Positions 33,053-42,404 of a DNA stretch of 53,181 nt are shown piece after piece. The translations under genes and the position numbers were made by a program. The notes below the pieces were generated by a model, which saw only the letters and a program-made list of their open reading frames with translations, was not told where the DNA came from and searched no databases. The DNA comes from Alteromonadales bacterium alter-6D02 (GTDB lineage: Bacteria; Pseudomonadota; Gammaproteobacteria; Enterobacterales; Psychrobiaceae), in the NCBI GenBank assembly GCA_002835545.1, contig PIZK01000010.1:1-53181 (forward strand). The letters run 5' to 3'. Positions within the stretch are counted from its first letter, which is position 1. Every line of letters starts with the position of its first letter.

Positions 33053-34159
33053 ATGGATGGTAGCAGTAACATGTGGATTAAATTAGGTCAATTATCGGTT
33101 GTAATCGCGACCCTAGTCGGACTCAGCGGGTGCTTTGAGCAAGAGGTTGTAGCGAGAGAGCCCATAGTTCCTATGGTGAAAATCATCGATATTGATGGTT
33201 TATCTCAATCGTCGGAGCGACAGTTTCCAGCCCAAGTTGAAGCCAACAATGATAGTCACCTTGCGTTTCGCGTAAGTGGTGAAGTACAAAAATTTTTGGT
33301 GAAAGCGGGAAATAGGGTGGAAAAAGGCCAGATTCTAGCGCAGCTAGATCCTCGAGACTACAACATTAGCGTCGCTGACCGTGAAGCGAGGCACGCGCTA
33401 GCTTTATCGCAGTTTAATCGTACCAAGCAATTACTTGAACGTGAGTTAGCTTCTCAGTCGCAATTTGATGAAGCTCGTGCCAGCTTACTTGTGGCAGAGT
33501 CAAATCTAAATAGCGCTAAAACAGCTTTGGAATACACAACGTTACGTGCGCCATACGCTGGCACTATTGCGAAAGTATTTGTTGAAAAGCATCAAAATAT
33601 TCAAGCTCAACAAGTTATTTTAAACTTACAGAACTTCGATCGCGTCGATGTCTCGATTCACTTGTCGGAAAAACTCGTCGCCACTATTGATAAACAAACA
33701 AAGTATCAGCCAGATGTTGTGTTTGACTCGATGCCTGATGAGCGCTTCAAATTGACTGTGAAAGAATGGGATGCTCAAGCAGACCCGGTCACCCGTTCGT
33801 ATAAGGTTGTCTTCACGATGGCATTGCCTGCAGATAAAAATATTTTACCTGGAATGTCGGGGACAGTTTTTGCGGATTTAGCGCAAGTCACTAAACAAGA
33901 TTTCTCCCACGTGGTATTGCCTGTTGCAGCTGTTTTCTCTGCGTCTGAGCAGCCGGTTAATAGCCCTGAAAAATTTGTTTGGCGTGTTGCTCAAGATATG
34001 ACTGTGTCACGCATTCCAGTCAGAGTTGGCCAATTAACCGAGTCCGGTGTGATTATTACTGATGGTTTAGAGGGGAATGAACTTATCGTAGGCGCTGGTG
34101 TGCACCACCTTCGTCAAGGGATGAAAGTTCGTCCATGGGTTCGTGAGCGAGGACTGTAA
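33053..34159 (+). CDS. RND efflux periplasmic adaptor (MFP) lipoprotein, first pair
   Basis: This membrane-fusion protein links an inner-membrane RND pump to a TolC-type channel. A signal peptide ends in the lipobox L-S-G-C near residue 27, so it is lipid-anchored. HlyD-type landmarks are present: F-R-V-S-G-E-V-Q-K-F-L-V with V-E-K-G-Q-I-L-A-Q-L-D-P (lipoyl half), a helical hairpin (about 100-150), L-R-A-P-Y-A-G-T-I-A (second half), and a beta-barrel with P-G-M-S-G-T-V. The start at 33053 has AAGGG nine bases upstream; the ATG at 33044 is too close to it. It lies three bases before the pump gene. No outer-membrane channel gene is in the window. Confidence 0.9.
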   Translation: MDGSSNMWIKLGQLSVVIATLVGLSGCFEQEVVAREPIVPMVKIIDIDGLSQSSERQFPAQVEANNDSHLAFRVSGEVQKFLVKAGNRVEKGQILAQLDPRDYNISVADREARHALALSQFNRTKQLLERELASQSQFDEARASLLVAESNLNSAKTALEYTTLRAPYAGTIAKVFVEKHQNIQAQQVILNLQNFDRVDVSIHLSEKLVATIDKQTKYQPDVVFDSMPDERFKLTVKEWDAQADPVTRSYKVVFTMALPADKNILPGMSGTVFADLAQVTKQDFSHVVLPVAAVFSASEQPVNSPEKFVWRVAQDMTVSRIPVRVGQLTESGVIITDGLEGNELIVGAGVHHLRQGMKVRPWVRERGL

Positions 34160-34162
34160 GTT

Positions 34163-37100
34163 ATGGATATCGCAAAACTTTCTATAAGTCATCGTGTCAT
34201 CAGTTGGATGTTTGCAACTATTTTGTTGCTTGGTGGGATTGTTTCTTATAACGAACTAGGCCGTTTGGAAGATCCAGAGTTTACGATAAAAGAAGCAATG
34301 ATTTTGACTAGCTATCCTGGTGCTAGTCCTATGCAAGTCGAAGAAGAAGTTAGTTATCCTATTGAAAATGCGTTGCAACAGTTACCCTATATTAAAAATG
34401 TTAAATCTATTTCATCGCCGGGTTTATCGCAAATTATTGTTGAGATGCAAAGTACGTATCGTAAAGATGAACTACGACAAATTTGGGATGAAGTGAGGCG
34501 TAAGGTTAATGATCTAGCTGGGAGCTTCCCTCAAGGCGTTAATCCGCCAAAGGTTAAAGATGATTTTGGTGATGTATTCGGCGTGTTGCTGGCCATTACT
34601 GGTGATGGCTATAGTTATGAAGAGCTAAAAAGCTATGCTGATCAGTTGCGCCGAGAGTTGGTATTAATTGACGGTATTGGAAAAGTTGACTTAGCTGGGC
34701 AGCAGCGTGAGCAAGTCGTTGTAGAAATATCTCGCAGTAAGCTTGTTGCGTTGGGTATTCCGCAAGTGAGTATCTTTGAGTTACTTCGTAGTCAAAATAC
34801 TGTGTCTAATGCAGGGCAGATAAAAGTGGGTGAGGAGTCTATTCGTTTTCACTCCACGGGAGAGTTTAAACACGTTTCTGAGCTTGAATCTTTAATTATT
34901 TCTGCGCCGGGCAGTAATGAACTGATTTATCTTGGTGACGTTGCGACCGTTCGTCGCGATTATGCAGAAATCCCATCAAATATTATTACGTACAACCAAC
35001 AACAAGCATTGCTCATTGGTGTGTCATTCTCCAGTGGCGTTAATGTGGTTAAGGTTGGCGAAGTGTTAGCGCAACGTTTAAGTGAGCTTGAATATTTTAA
35101 ACCGCTAGGCCTTGAGATAAATACAGTCTACAACCAACCCATTGAAGTTGAGCAGTCGGTGAGTAGCTTTATTCTGAGTTTGGTTGAAGCAGTAGCAATT
35201 GTGATTATTGTCCTTTTAGTCTTTATGGGCGTTCGAAGTGGATTATTAATTGGCTTCATCTTACTTATTACAGTGTTTGGTACCTTCATCTTTATGGAAT
35301 CTATGGCGATAGAGCTGCAACGAATTTCATTAGGTGCGCTGATTATTGCGTTAGGGATGCTCGTCGACAATGCTATTGTCGTGACGGAAGGCATTCTAAT
35401 AGGGATGAAAAAAGGGCGCAGTAAAACCCAAGCGGCCAGTGATATTGTCAAACAAACGATTTGGCCACTATTAGGCGCAACAGTGATCGCTATTACAGCC
35501 TTTGCCCCGATAGGCCTCTCTGCTGATGCAACGGGTGAGTTTGCAGGCAGTTTATTTTGGGTGTTATGTATTTCATTGTTATTGAGCTGGGTTACCGCTA
35601 TCACCTTAACCCCATTTTTTGCCAGTGTGTTATTTAAAGATAAACTAACTCAAGAGTCGTCAGAGCAAAATGAAGATCCCTATCAAGGTGCATTATTTAC
35701 TATCTATCGTAAGGTCTTAACCTGTTGTCTGCGTTTTCGTTGGGTCTCGATAACATCGTTAATGTTATTGTTAGTATTAGCCGCTATCGGTTTTGGCCAA
35801 GTCAAACAGTCATTTTTTCCTGCCTCTAATACACCCATGTTTTATGTTGATATGTGGCGTTATCAAGGGTCTGATATTAGAGCAACCCAGCAAGATATCG
35901 AAAAAGTACACCATTATTTACTAGCTCAGGAAGGGGTGGAGCATGTGACATCTACGGTCGGGCAAGGCGCTATTCGTTTCATGCTGACCTATGGACCAGA
36001 GAAAAGCTATCAGTCTTATGGCCAGCTAATTGTTCGTGTGACAAACCGAGAGCGTCAAGCCGAAGTGATGCAGCAATTACGAGATTACCTAAAGGAGCAG
36101 TTTCCAGATTCATTGGCCAAGATAAAGCCGATGGAAATTGGCCCTGCGGTCGAGTCAAAACTTGAAGCACGCTTTTCTGGAGCAGATCCTGAAGTGCTTA
36201 GACAATTAGCAGGAGAAGCAAAGGCTATTTTGTTTGCTAACCCCCTAGCCTTTAATGTTCGTGATGACTGGCGCCAACGCAGTAAAGTTATTCGCCCAAT
36301 ATTTAATGAGGCGATGGGCAGGCGCGTAGGGATCAGTAAAGCAGATTTAGACGAGTTATTATTGGTGAGTTTCTCTGGCAAAGCAGTAGGTTTGTATCGT
36401 GATGGCACTCATATGCTCCCTATTGTTGCCAGAGCGCCCGCGAGTGAACGTCTCTCTGTTGATAGTTTAAATGCCCTGCAAATATATAGTCGCACATTAA
36501 AACGTTACATTCCGGTGAGCCAAGTGGTCGATGGGTTCGAAACGACGTGGGAGGACTCTCTGATATTAAGGCGTGATCGCAAACGCACCATTACGGTTAA
36601 AGCCGATCATGATGTGCTTGGTGAAGGCACTGCTGATCAATTGTTTAGACAGGTTAAGCCGTTAATCGAGCAGATAAAGCTGCCCCCGGGTTATCAATTG
36701 AGCTGGGGCGGTGAATATGAAAGTGCCCGAGATGCTCAAAAAGCATTAATTAGCGGCTTACCAATGGGTTACTTAATCATGTTTATGATCACGGTATTTC
36801 TATTTAACTCACTTAAAGCGCCATTAGTGATATGGGCAACTGTGCCTATGGCTATCATCGGCGTTTCTGGCGGCTTATTGGTGATGGGGGCAGCGTTTAG
36901 TTTTATGGCTTTACTGGGGCTGCTGAGTTTGTCAGGGATGTTGATTAAAAATGGTATCGTGTTAGTCGATCAAATTAATATTGAACTAAAAGAGGGTAAA
37001 CAGCCCTACGATGCAATCGTCAGCGCAGGGGTAAGCCGTGTACGTCCGGTAGCAATGGCAGCAATAACCACTATTTTAGGGATGATCCCATTGTTGTTTG

Positions 37101-37216
37101 ACGTGTTTTTCCAATCAATGGCTGTAACTATCATGTTTGGTTTAGGCTTTGCCACCATATTGACCTTAGTGTTCGTTCCAGTATTTTATGCCACTTTCTA
37201 TGGCATAAGAAAATAA
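34163..37216 (+). CDS. RND multidrug efflux pump subunit (HAE1 / AcrB type), first pair
   Basis: This is a proton-driven inner-membrane exporter with 12 transmembrane helices and two large periplasmic loops; the 1017-residue length is normal. It begins A-K-L-S-I-S-H-R-V-I-S-W-M. T-S-Y-P-G-A-S-P marks the porter entry. TM4 has L-G-M-L-V-D-N-A-I-V-V and TM10 has M-L-I-K-N-G-I-V-L-V-D. Relative to AcrB, D407 and K940 are kept but the position of D408 is Asn. The substrate cannot be inferred. It forms an operon with the preceding adaptor, probably under the divergent LysR regulator. A hairpin follows. Confidence 0.92.
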   Translation: MDIAKLSISHRVISWMFATILLLGGIVSYNELGRLEDPEFTIKEAMILTSYPGASPMQVEEEVSYPIENALQQLPYIKNVKSISSPGLSQIIVEMQSTYRKDELRQIWDEVRRKVNDLAGSFPQGVNPPKVKDDFGDVFGVLLAITGDGYSYEELKSYADQLRRELVLIDGIGKVDLAGQQREQVVVEISRSKLVALGIPQVSIFELLRSQNTVSNAGQIKVGEESIRFHSTGEFKHVSELESLIISAPGSNELIYLGDVATVRRDYAEIPSNIITYNQQQALLIGVSFSSGVNVVKVGEVLAQRLSELEYFKPLGLEINTVYNQPIEVEQSVSSFILSLVEAVAIVIIVLLVFMGVRSGLLIGFILLITVFGTFIFMESMAIELQRISLGALIIALGMLVDNAIVVTEGILIGMKKGRSKTQAASDIVKQTIWPLLGATVIAITAFAPIGLSADATGEFAGSLFWVLCISLLLSWVTAITLTPFFASVLFKDKLTQESSEQNEDPYQGALFTIYRKVLTCCLRFRWVSITSLMLLLVLAAIGFGQVKQSFFPASNTPMFYVDMWRYQGSDIRATQQDIEKVHHYLLAQEGVEHVTSTVGQGAIRFMLTYGPEKSYQSYGQLIVRVTNRERQAEVMQQLRDYLKEQFPDSLAKIKPMEIGPAVESKLEARFSGADPEVLRQLAGEAKAILFANPLAFNVRDDWRQRSKVIRPIFNEAMGRRVGISKADLDELLLVSFSGKAVGLYRDGTHMLPIVARAPASERLSVDSLNALQIYSRTLKRYIPVSQVVDGFETTWEDSLILRRDRKRTITVKADHDVLGEGTADQLFRQVKPLIEQIKLPPGYQLSWGGEYESARDAQKALISGLPMGYLIMFMITVFLFNSLKAPLVIWATVPMAIIGVSGGLLVMGAAFSFMALLGLLSLSGMLIKNGIVLVDQINIELKEGKQPYDAIVSAGVSRVRPVAMAAITTILGMIPLLFDVFFQSMAVTIMFGLGFATILTLVFVPVFYATFYGIRK

Positions 37217-37228
37217 CCCATCATATCT

Positions 37229-37261
37229 AAAGCGTCATAAAATACTGTTTTATGACGCTTT
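37229..37261 (+). terminator. Hairpin after the first RND pair
   Basis: AAAGCGTCATAAAA (37229-37242) pairs perfectly with TTTTATGACGCTTT (37248-37261). Only a short T tract follows. It separates the two efflux operons. Confidence 0.75.
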
Positions 37262-37274
37262 AACATTTCCTTAA

Positions 37275-37289
37275 AGACATAATATGTCT
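37275..37289. promoter_or_regulatory. Operator-like palindrome upstream of the second efflux pair
   Basis: AGACATAATATGTCT is a perfect 15-bp palindrome with the same GACATA-N-TATGTC core as the two sites in front of yjfI. The 13 bases TAACATTTCCTTA at 37261-37273 also recur exactly at 24147-24159 beside the proximal yjfI site. It lies about 130 bases upstream of the adaptor start; a TATAAT is at 37372-37377. Confidence 0.7.
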
Positions 37290-37419
37290 AGCGTTATGAT
37301 TTGTAACAAATTTTGATTCGCAAAGTAAGATTAAGTTACATTTTTAACACGAAAGTTTAAGTAATAGTCGTTATAATGCTGCAATCAAAAAAAGCTAAAA
37401 CGATGATATGGAGTTTTCG

Positions 37420-38598
37420 ATGGCTACTAAAAAACAAATTTTTTTACCTCTTGCCGCACTGACTGTTGCAGTGGTGGCAATGGCAGGTTTAATGATGCTA
37501 AAAAAACCGCCTGAAGAGAAAAAAGTGGTCGAGTTCATTCCATTAGTGAAGATAGAGCCTGTGACTGTGGGGGAGCTGCCATTAAAAGTTCGTTCACAAG
37601 GTGTTGTCTCACCTAAAGAGCAAACTAAATTAGTCTCACAAATCAATGGCCAGATCATTGAATTAGCGCCGCAATTTATTAAAGGCGGTTTAGTGAAGTC
37701 GGGCGACTTACTTGCTCGCATTGACCCTAGTGATTATGAGGCTAACCTCATTGAAGCAGAAGCTAACCTTGCATCGGCACGAGCTTCACTCCAACAAGAA
37801 AAAGCCAAAGGTCATGTCGCAGAACAAGAATGGTTACAAATTACCAATGCGAAACCTTCTGAACTGGGCTTACGTAAACCACAGCTTGCTCAAGAAGTTG
37901 CACGAGTTCGTGCTGCGCAAGCACAAGTGAAAAAGGCGAGTCGTAATCTGGAACGTACCTATATTAGAGCACCATACAATGCCATTGTTGAGTCAAGGGC
38001 CGTCAGTTTAGGCAGCTTTGTGAGTGTCGGTTCGGCTGTTGGTCATGTGCTATCAACGGAAGTCGCTCAAGTTCGCTTACCTATCGCCGATCGTGATTTA
38101 CAATTCTTAATTGCACAAGGTTTAAACGCGAGTGTAACCATTTACGCCCCATTTAATGGCGAAAAAGCTCAGTGGCAGGGCAAGATTGTCCGTAATGAAG
38201 GGGTCATTGATAACGACTCTCGTATGAACTATCTAGTCGCTGAAGTCGATGCCCCTTACTCGTTAGCAAAGCCGCTGCGTTTTGGCAGCTACACAACGGT
38301 CGATATTGAAGGCTATGTGCTACCGAGCGCTGCTGTCGTTCCTCGCCATCTTGTCATTGACAACCAGTTAGCGCTATTAAGTGCTGATTCAACATTACAC
38401 TTTGCAAACGTTAAGGTCATACGAGAGCAAGGTAATGATGTGGTGATAACAGGTGACATAACTAATAGCAGTCAATACATTACTAGTGCATTAGATTACC
38501 CAATTGAAGGTATGAAATTATCATTACCTGAACAACTTGCTGAAGAGAAAGAGCAAGTAAAGTCTGAACAAATGCTGGCAAAAGTCGTTGGAGAGTAG
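37420..38598 (+). CDS. RND efflux periplasmic adaptor (MFP), second pair
   Basis: This HlyD-type adaptor is anchored by one N-terminal transmembrane helix (about residues 6-24) rather than a lipobox. Landmarks are V-S-P-K-E-Q-T-K-L-V-S-Q-I-N-G near 66-80, the L-A-R-I-D-P-S-D-Y motif, a coiled hairpin (about 105-170), R-A-P-Y-N-A-I-V, and a beta-barrel domain. The length is 392. The start is placed at the ATG 37420, with GGAG seven bases upstream, in preference to 37408. The next gene starts one base after its stop (TAG at 38596-38598, ATG at 38600). The upstream region carries the GACATA-N-TATGTC palindrome shared with yjfIJK. Confidence 0.9.
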   Translation: MATKKQIFLPLAALTVAVVAMAGLMMLKKPPEEKKVVEFIPLVKIEPVTVGELPLKVRSQGVVSPKEQTKLVSQINGQIIELAPQFIKGGLVKSGDLLARIDPSDYEANLIEAEANLASARASLQQEKAKGHVAEQEWLQITNAKPSELGLRKPQLAQEVARVRAAQAQVKKASRNLERTYIRAPYNAIVESRAVSLGSFVSVGSAVGHVLSTEVAQVRLPIADRDLQFLIAQGLNASVTIYAPFNGEKAQWQGKIVRNEGVIDNDSRMNYLVAEVDAPYSLAKPLRFGSYTTVDIEGYVLPSAAVVPRHLVIDNQLALLSADSTLHFANVKVIREQGNDVVITGDITNSSQYITSALDYPIEGMKLSLPEQLAEEKEQVKSEQMLAKVVGE

Positions 38599-38599
38599 C

Positions 38600-41500
38600 A
38601 TGCAGAGCTCGGAAAAAGGATTAATTGCCTGGTTTGCTCGCAACAGTGTTGCAGCGAATTTATTGATGCTGTTTATTATTGTTGGGGGCTTACTTGCTTC
38701 ATTAACTATTCGTAAACAGATGTTCCCGCTTGTTGAGATTAATTGGCTTAATATTAACGTGCCGTACCCTGGCGCTGCTCCGCAAGAAGTAGAAGAAGGA
38801 ATTACGATAAAAATAGAAGAAGCGCTCGAAGGGATTGAAGGCTTAAAACGTGTTATTAGTTACTCTAATCGAGGTTCATCAAGTGCATGGATTGAAGTCG
38901 ATACTGACTATGACACACAAGAAGTGCTTGATGAAGTGAAGCTACAAATAGACTCTATTCCTAGCTTTCCTGATGGCATGGAGCGGCCAATTGTCAAACG
39001 TGAGAAGTTCCGTCAAGAAGTGATGTATATCAGTTTGCATGGCGACTTAACCCCCAAGCAACTTAAAGAACTTGGCCGGGGTATCCATGACGAAATTCAA
39101 GATTTAAGCACGGTGAATATATCGAACTTTTATGGCGGTTTAAGTTATGAAATTTCCATTGAAGTGAGTCAAGATAAACTGCGCGAATATCAACTGTCAT
39201 TTCGTGACATAGCCAGTACTATCCGTAATTATTCTGCCAATATGTCAGCAGGACAAATTCGCGCTCAAAATGGCGTGATCTCAATGCGCGTCGAAAACCA
39301 AGCTTATACTGAACAAGAGTTTGCGCAGTTACCGTTAATTACCCGAGATGATGGCACTGTTGTTTTATTAGGTGATATTGCAACCATCCATGATGGCTTT
39401 GTTGAAGGACTTCATTACTCGAAATTTAATGGTGAAAATGCCGTTACACTCTTTGTTGGTGCATCAAGTGATCAAAGTATTTCTGGTGTAGCTGATCAAG
39501 TGAAAGCATATATAGAGGAAAAGCAGACGCAGCTCCCTCAAGGCGTTAGTTTAACGCCATGGGTTGATATGACCTTTTACCTCAACGGTCGCCTTGATAT
39601 GATGCTCAGTAATATGTTTTCTGGTGGTGTTTTAGTGTTTTTAATGCTTGCGCTATTCTTACGTATTCGCTTAGCGTTTTGGGTGATGATGGGACTGCCG
39701 GTGAGTTTCTTAGGGGCATTGTTCTTTATGCCAATGGAGTTTATTAATGTCACTATTAATGTCACCAGTTTATTTGCTTTTATTCTTGTATTAGGTGTCG
39801 TGGTCGATGATGCGATTGTCGTTGGTGAAAGTGCCAGTGATGAAATAGAACGGCATGGCCATAGTTTAGATAATGTGGTGCGAGGCGTTAAACGGGTTGC
39901 GATGCCAGCAACTTTCGGGGTGTTAACGACGATAGCGGCATTTTTACCGATGCTATTTAGTGATGGACCTGAGTCGGCAATGGCACACTCGATTGGCTAT
40001 GTTGTGGTACTGTGTTTATTGTTCTCTTTAGTGGAGTCAAAGCTTATTTTGCCGGCTCATTTAGCCAAAATTAAATATAAAGAGGCTAATGACACCAGTA
40101 AATTACATGCGATACGCTTGAAAGTTGATGGTGGCTTAAAACGTTTCGTTGCAAATACCTATCAGCCATTTTTAATTAAAGCTGTTCATTACCGCTATAC
40201 AGTACTAGTAACCTTTATTGGCATCTTATTGATCAGTGCAGGCTTGTTTATTGGTGGTTTAGTTCGTTTTATCGGGATGCCGCAGATCCCACATGACTTT
40301 CCACGCATTAGCATTGAAATGAAACAGCAAAGCTCTGAACAGTCCACACTAGACGCGATTCTAGCGGTTGAAAATGTGATTAAGCGTGTCGATAAAGAGA
40401 TTGAGCAAGAGTTTGGTCATCGAGTAGTAGGTGAAATTAACTCAAGCTTAGACTCACGTACCCGGGGTCAGGTAATGGTTAAAATGATCGACCCTGAATT
40501 ACGTACTTTAGATACCTTCCAAGTCGCACAACGTTGGCGTGATGCCATGCCGCCGATGGCGGGGTTAAAATCGCTCACCGTCAGTGATAATTTATTTGGT
40601 GGTGGCCGAGATGACGGTGATGTCAGCTTTAGCTTAATGGGTAAAAATGATGATGAGCTATTAGCAGCGGCTAAGGCACTCAAAGCCAAACTTCGTAGTC
40701 TTAAAGGGGTATCAGATGTTAATGATAGCCGCCAAAGTGCAACCAAAGAAGTTCAGTTTGAGTTAACGCCATTGGCATACGGGCTCGGTTTAACCTTGCG
40801 TGATATCGCTTCACAAGTTAATTTTAGTTTTTACGGCATTGAAGCTCAGCGTATTTTACGTGATTCAGAAGAGATTCGTGTGATGTTACGTTATCCGCAA
40901 GAGCAGCGGAGTTCAATCGGCCATATTAATGACACGCTGATCTTTACAAAAGATGGCCAGCAAGTGCCATTGTCTGAATTAGCAACAGTAACCTTAACCG
41001 ATGGTGTGAATCGTATACGCCGTGAAAATGGTAAGCGTACGGTTAATGTCTGGGCGACGGTTGATAGTGCCCAAGTTGAGACGTTTAAAGTCGCTGAGGA
41101 TATCCGGAACAACTTTATGCCTGAGTTGTTAAAGCTTTATCCAAGTGTCAAAACTAAGCTGTCAGGTCGAATACAGCAGGAGATGGACGGTGCTAATGAA
41201 CAGCTAAGGAATTTTGTTCTGTCTTTATTGGTCATATTTGCATTACTTGCAGTGCCATTACGTTCATACTCACAACCGCTGATTATTATGTCGGTGATCC
41301 CGTTCGGTGTCATAGGTGCCGTTATAGGACACATGATTTTTGGTTTGGACCTAAGCTCTATGTCAATGTTTGGTATCATTGCCGCCGCAGGTGTTGTGGT
41401 CAATGATTCGTTGGTGATGGTTGATTTTGTCAACAAAGCCAGAGAACGCGGTGCACGAATAAAAGATGCCGTTATCGAGGCTGGTGGTCGCCGATTCAGG

Positions 41501-41800
41501 GCAATTGCACTAACGTCATTAACCACCTTTATTGGCTTAATGCCGATTATCTTTGAAACAAGTATGCAAGCGAAGATAGTTATCCCAATGGCCATCTCGT
41601 TAGCCTTTGGTGTCGCATTTGCTACGGTAATTACTTTACTGCTTATCCCTTGTCTATATGTGATTTTAGAAGATATTAAAGGGGTCTTTTCGAAGACTAA
41701 ACGTGCGCAGTTGCAAGCTGAAAAAGCGGCGGCGCTAAATGAAGCTTCCGGTGAAGTAGCAATCACTAATAGTGGTGGAATATCCCCATCGAGTAGCTAA
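38600..41800 (+). CDS. RND efflux pump subunit, second pair (divergent subfamily)
   Basis: This 12-TM RND exporter has 1066 residues. It begins G-L-I-A-W-F-A-R-N-S-V-A-A-N-L-L-M, and V-P-Y-P-G-A-A-P-Q-E-V-E lies in the first porter loop. TM4 has L-G-V-V-V-D-D-A-I-V-V-G-E-S (both acidic relay residues kept). TM10 has G-V-V-V-N-D-S-L-V-M-V-D, where AcrB has its relay Lys940. It is clearly a different subfamily from the first pump, common in marine gammaproteobacteria. The C-terminal about 40 residues form a charged cytoplasmic tail. It starts right after the adaptor stop with GGAG as Shine-Dalgarno and ends at a good terminator. No TolC partner is encoded nearby. Confidence 0.92.
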   Translation: MQSSEKGLIAWFARNSVAANLLMLFIIVGGLLASLTIRKQMFPLVEINWLNINVPYPGAAPQEVEEGITIKIEEALEGIEGLKRVISYSNRGSSSAWIEVDTDYDTQEVLDEVKLQIDSIPSFPDGMERPIVKREKFRQEVMYISLHGDLTPKQLKELGRGIHDEIQDLSTVNISNFYGGLSYEISIEVSQDKLREYQLSFRDIASTIRNYSANMSAGQIRAQNGVISMRVENQAYTEQEFAQLPLITRDDGTVVLLGDIATIHDGFVEGLHYSKFNGENAVTLFVGASSDQSISGVADQVKAYIEEKQTQLPQGVSLTPWVDMTFYLNGRLDMMLSNMFSGGVLVFLMLALFLRIRLAFWVMMGLPVSFLGALFFMPMEFINVTINVTSLFAFILVLGVVVDDAIVVGESASDEIERHGHSLDNVVRGVKRVAMPATFGVLTTIAAFLPMLFSDGPESAMAHSIGYVVVLCLLFSLVESKLILPAHLAKIKYKEANDTSKLHAIRLKVDGGLKRFVANTYQPFLIKAVHYRYTVLVTFIGILLISAGLFIGGLVRFIGMPQIPHDFPRISIEMKQQSSEQSTLDAILAVENVIKRVDKEIEQEFGHRVVGEINSSLDSRTRGQVMVKMIDPELRTLDTFQVAQRWRDAMPPMAGLKSLTVSDNLFGGGRDDGDVSFSLMGKNDDELLAAAKALKAKLRSLKGVSDVNDSRQSATKEVQFELTPLAYGLGLTLRDIASQVNFSFYGIEAQRILRDSEEIRVMLRYPQEQRSSIGHINDTLIFTKDGQQVPLSELATVTLTDGVNRIRRENGKRTVNVWATVDSAQVETFKVAEDIRNNFMPELLKLYPSVKTKLSGRIQQEMDGANEQLRNFVLSLLVIFALLAVPLRSYSQPLIIMSVIPFGVIGAVIGHMIFGLDLSSMSMFGIIAAAGVVVNDSLVMVDFVNKARERGARIKDAVIEAGGRRFRAIALTSLTTFIGLMPIIFETSMQAKIVIPMAISLAFGVAFATVITLLLIPCLYVILEDIKGVFSKTKRAQLQAEKAAALNEASGEVAITNSGGISPSSS

Positions 41801-41827
41801 TGGACTAACGTCTTTACTGGTATTCAC

Positions 41828-41858
41828 AAGGCCTGAGTAGTGATGCTCAGGCCTTTTT
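41828..41858 (+). terminator. Intrinsic terminator of the second efflux pair
   Basis: AAGGCCTGAG (41828-41837) pairs with CTCAGGCCTT (41846-41855), continuing into a T5 run. Confidence 0.92.
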
Positions 41859-42340
41859 ATTGTCTTAAATACAATAAATTAGCATGAAGTGATTGGTCAT
41901 CAGCGTACATTTCTTGCCGTCACTAATTACTTTTTTGGGGAGGGATGTTAGGAAAATAATTTAGGGGGGAGTGTTTAGGTTTTATTGCAGGGCGCGCATT
42001 AACATCGATTTGGTTAAGACAGTTGCCATTGAAGGTAAGCTGAAAATTGACGGTTCGCTTTTATAAATGGCTCAACAAATAACAGCCGTTATTAAGGAGT
42101 AGCACTTCCTTTGATAAGAAAGTGATCTTGTTATGCCTTGGAAAAATGAGCCTGAACAAGGCACACGATTGAGAAATAGCTGCTATTGGGATTGATAGTA
42201 ACGCCGTTCCAGTTATTTTAACTGGCACAAGTGGGCAAATATTTAATGTAATTGGTATCACAAGCTCGCTAGGTTTAGCTATGTTTTGAAAAGTTAAAAA
42301 GCTGCTGAAAGAGGCGGGCTTTACACCAATACCTAGTAAC
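41859..42340. other. Gap with possible decayed coding sequence
   Basis: About 480 bases hold no intact gene. On the plus strand, around 42175-42290, a frame reads like protein (I-A-A-I-G-I-D-S-N-A-V, then L-T-G-T-S-G-Q-I-F-N-V-I-G-I) but is bounded by stops. Another frame further upstream (about 42005-42066) reads K-T-V-A-I-E-G-K-L-K-I-D-G-S. These may be fragments of one or two degraded genes; I do not recognise the parent. A 93-codon minus-strand frame at 42061-42342 looks like their shadow. Confidence 0.3.
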
Positions 42341-42343
42341 AAA

Positions 42344-42370
42344 AAAGCCCTAGTATTTCTACTAAGGCTT
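42344..42370 (-). terminator. Intrinsic terminator of metK
   Basis: AAGCCCTAGTA (42345-42355) pairs with TACTAAGGCTT (42360-42370) with one wobble or mismatch. On the minus strand it continues into six T residues. Confidence 0.88.
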
Positions 42371-42404
42371 TCATTTAGCGACTTAAACTAATATTTCAGA
42401 GTAA

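Noticed and set aside
35128-35604. 158-codon minus-strand frame inside the first RND pump gene
   Set aside because: It is an antisense shadow of conserved transmembrane coding sequence.
42061-42342. 93-codon minus-strand frame upstream of the metK terminator
   Set aside because: It appears to be the antisense shadow of the possible decayed plus-strand coding remnant and has no ribosome-binding site.
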